NCBI GenBank assembly: GCA_023055355.1
Contig: JALJCS010000038.1
Location: 3,410,001 to 3,474,000 of the forward strand
From: Agelaius tricolor
Lineage: Eukaryota > Chordata > Aves > Passeriformes > Icteridae
DNA length: 64,000 nucleotides
Direction of reading: 5' to 3'
The first letter of the stretch is position 1. The number at the start of each line of letters is the position of its first letter. Of the stretch, positions 63,562 to 64,000 are shown in pieces. The position numbers and the translations under genes are program-made. The notes under the pieces are model-generated. The model was given only the letters and a program-made list of their open reading frames with translations, was not told where the DNA came from and ran no database searches.

Positions 63562-64000
63562 ATGCAGCAGCCACCGCAGCCTGTCCCTGCGGGGGCGGCT
63601 CCTCCTCCTCCCGCCGGCGTGGCTCGCAACATGTACTGGAGGAACAGCCCCCTCGGCAGGCGGGCAAACGCCGCGGCCGCGCCGGTGCAGCCCGTGACTG
63701 ACCCGTTTGCCTTCGGCAGGCAAACCCCGCAGGGCGCCCCCTCGGATCACCCACCCAAGGGCAGCGCTGCGGCAGCGTTCCCGCAGCCCTCCCGCGCCGG
63801 GGACAGCCCGCACGGACCACACACCTCTCTGCCAGCTCCCGTGGCTCAGGCGGGGATAGGCACCAGTAGCTTTCCCAGTGTTCCAGTTCCTTCTCCGTCC
63901 CCGGGGTTTGTTATAAATAGTGCTGCAGAAGGGCATCCCAATGCTGATGTCGGACTCCGCGGGCCTGCAGCGCCCTTGCATTATAACCCAGGAGCAGCAG
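63562..64000 (+). CDS. SEC16A: SEC16A first coding exon, cut by window end
   Basis: Open frame from ATG at 63562 (context GCCACCATGC, a strong Kozak match) to the window edge, 146 codons plus one base. It begins MQQPPQPVPAGAAPPPPAGV and continues with NMYWRNSPLGRRAN and PVQPVTDPFAFGRQ, matching the N-terminus of vertebrate SEC16A. The protein is the scaffold of ER exit sites and recruits COPII proteins. The exon starts at about 63485 after TCAGCAG, giving a short 5' UTR part. Its 3' end is outside the window. The region is proline- and serine-rich and predicted disordered, as in the family. Confidence 0.93.
   Translation, partial: MQQPPQPVPAGAAPPPPAGVARNMYWRNSPLGRRANAAAAPVQPVTDPFAFGRQTPQGAPSDHPPKGSAAAAFPQPSRAGDSPHGPHTSLPAPVAQAGIGTSSFPSVPVPSPSPGFVINSAAEGHPNADVGLRGPAAPLHYNPGAA

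Overview
The window is vertebrate nuclear DNA, almost certainly from a bird and probably a passerine. The evidence is multi-exon genes with GT-AG introns, CpG-island promoters, CR1-type LINE tails that carry the bird-style 3' end, and one LTR-like block that resembles passerine ERV LTRs. No bacterial, CRISPR or phage features were seen. The species call is inference; the gene calls rest on protein motifs read directly from the sequence.

Layout. Positions 1-11,900 are upstream non-coding DNA with minisatellites, one CR1 remnant and AT-rich blocks that may be conserved enhancers. Positions 11,900-13,300 are the NOTCH1 CpG-island promoter and first exon. Positions 12,365-52,956 hold a complete NOTCH1 coding region on the + strand in 34 exons. 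All exons join in frame to a 2551-residue protein (signal peptide, 36 EGF repeats, 3 LNRs, HD domain, transmembrane segment, RAM, ankyrin repeats, TAD, PEST). The 3' UTR follows to about 54,800. Intron 2 is the largest (16 kb) and carries CR1 tails, minisatellites and several AT-rich blocks. Positions 54,800-59,000 are intergenic, with an 82-bp minisatellite and nested CR1 copies. A second CpG island at about 59,030-59,600 is the promoter and non-coding first exon of SEC16A. Its first coding exon starts at 63,562 and runs off the end of the window.

Biology. NOTCH1 is the cell-surface receptor for Delta/Jagged ligands. It is cut at S1 (furin), S2 (ADAM) and S3 (gamma-secretase), and its intracellular part enters the nucleus to act with RBPJ. 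SEC16A organises ER exit sites for COPII export. The two genes sit head to tail, as in other amniotes, and no functional link beyond neighbourhood is implied.

I found no undescribed multi-gene system. The observations most worth checking are: a duplicated CR1 plus flank that may be a 3' transduction, two tandem TFIIIC B-box-like motifs at the SEC16A island, short uORFs in front of both genes, a 36-bp in-frame minisatellite beside NOTCH1 exon 25, a Q/P-rich expansion in the NOTCH1 transactivation domain, and a miR-34-type site in the 3' UTR.
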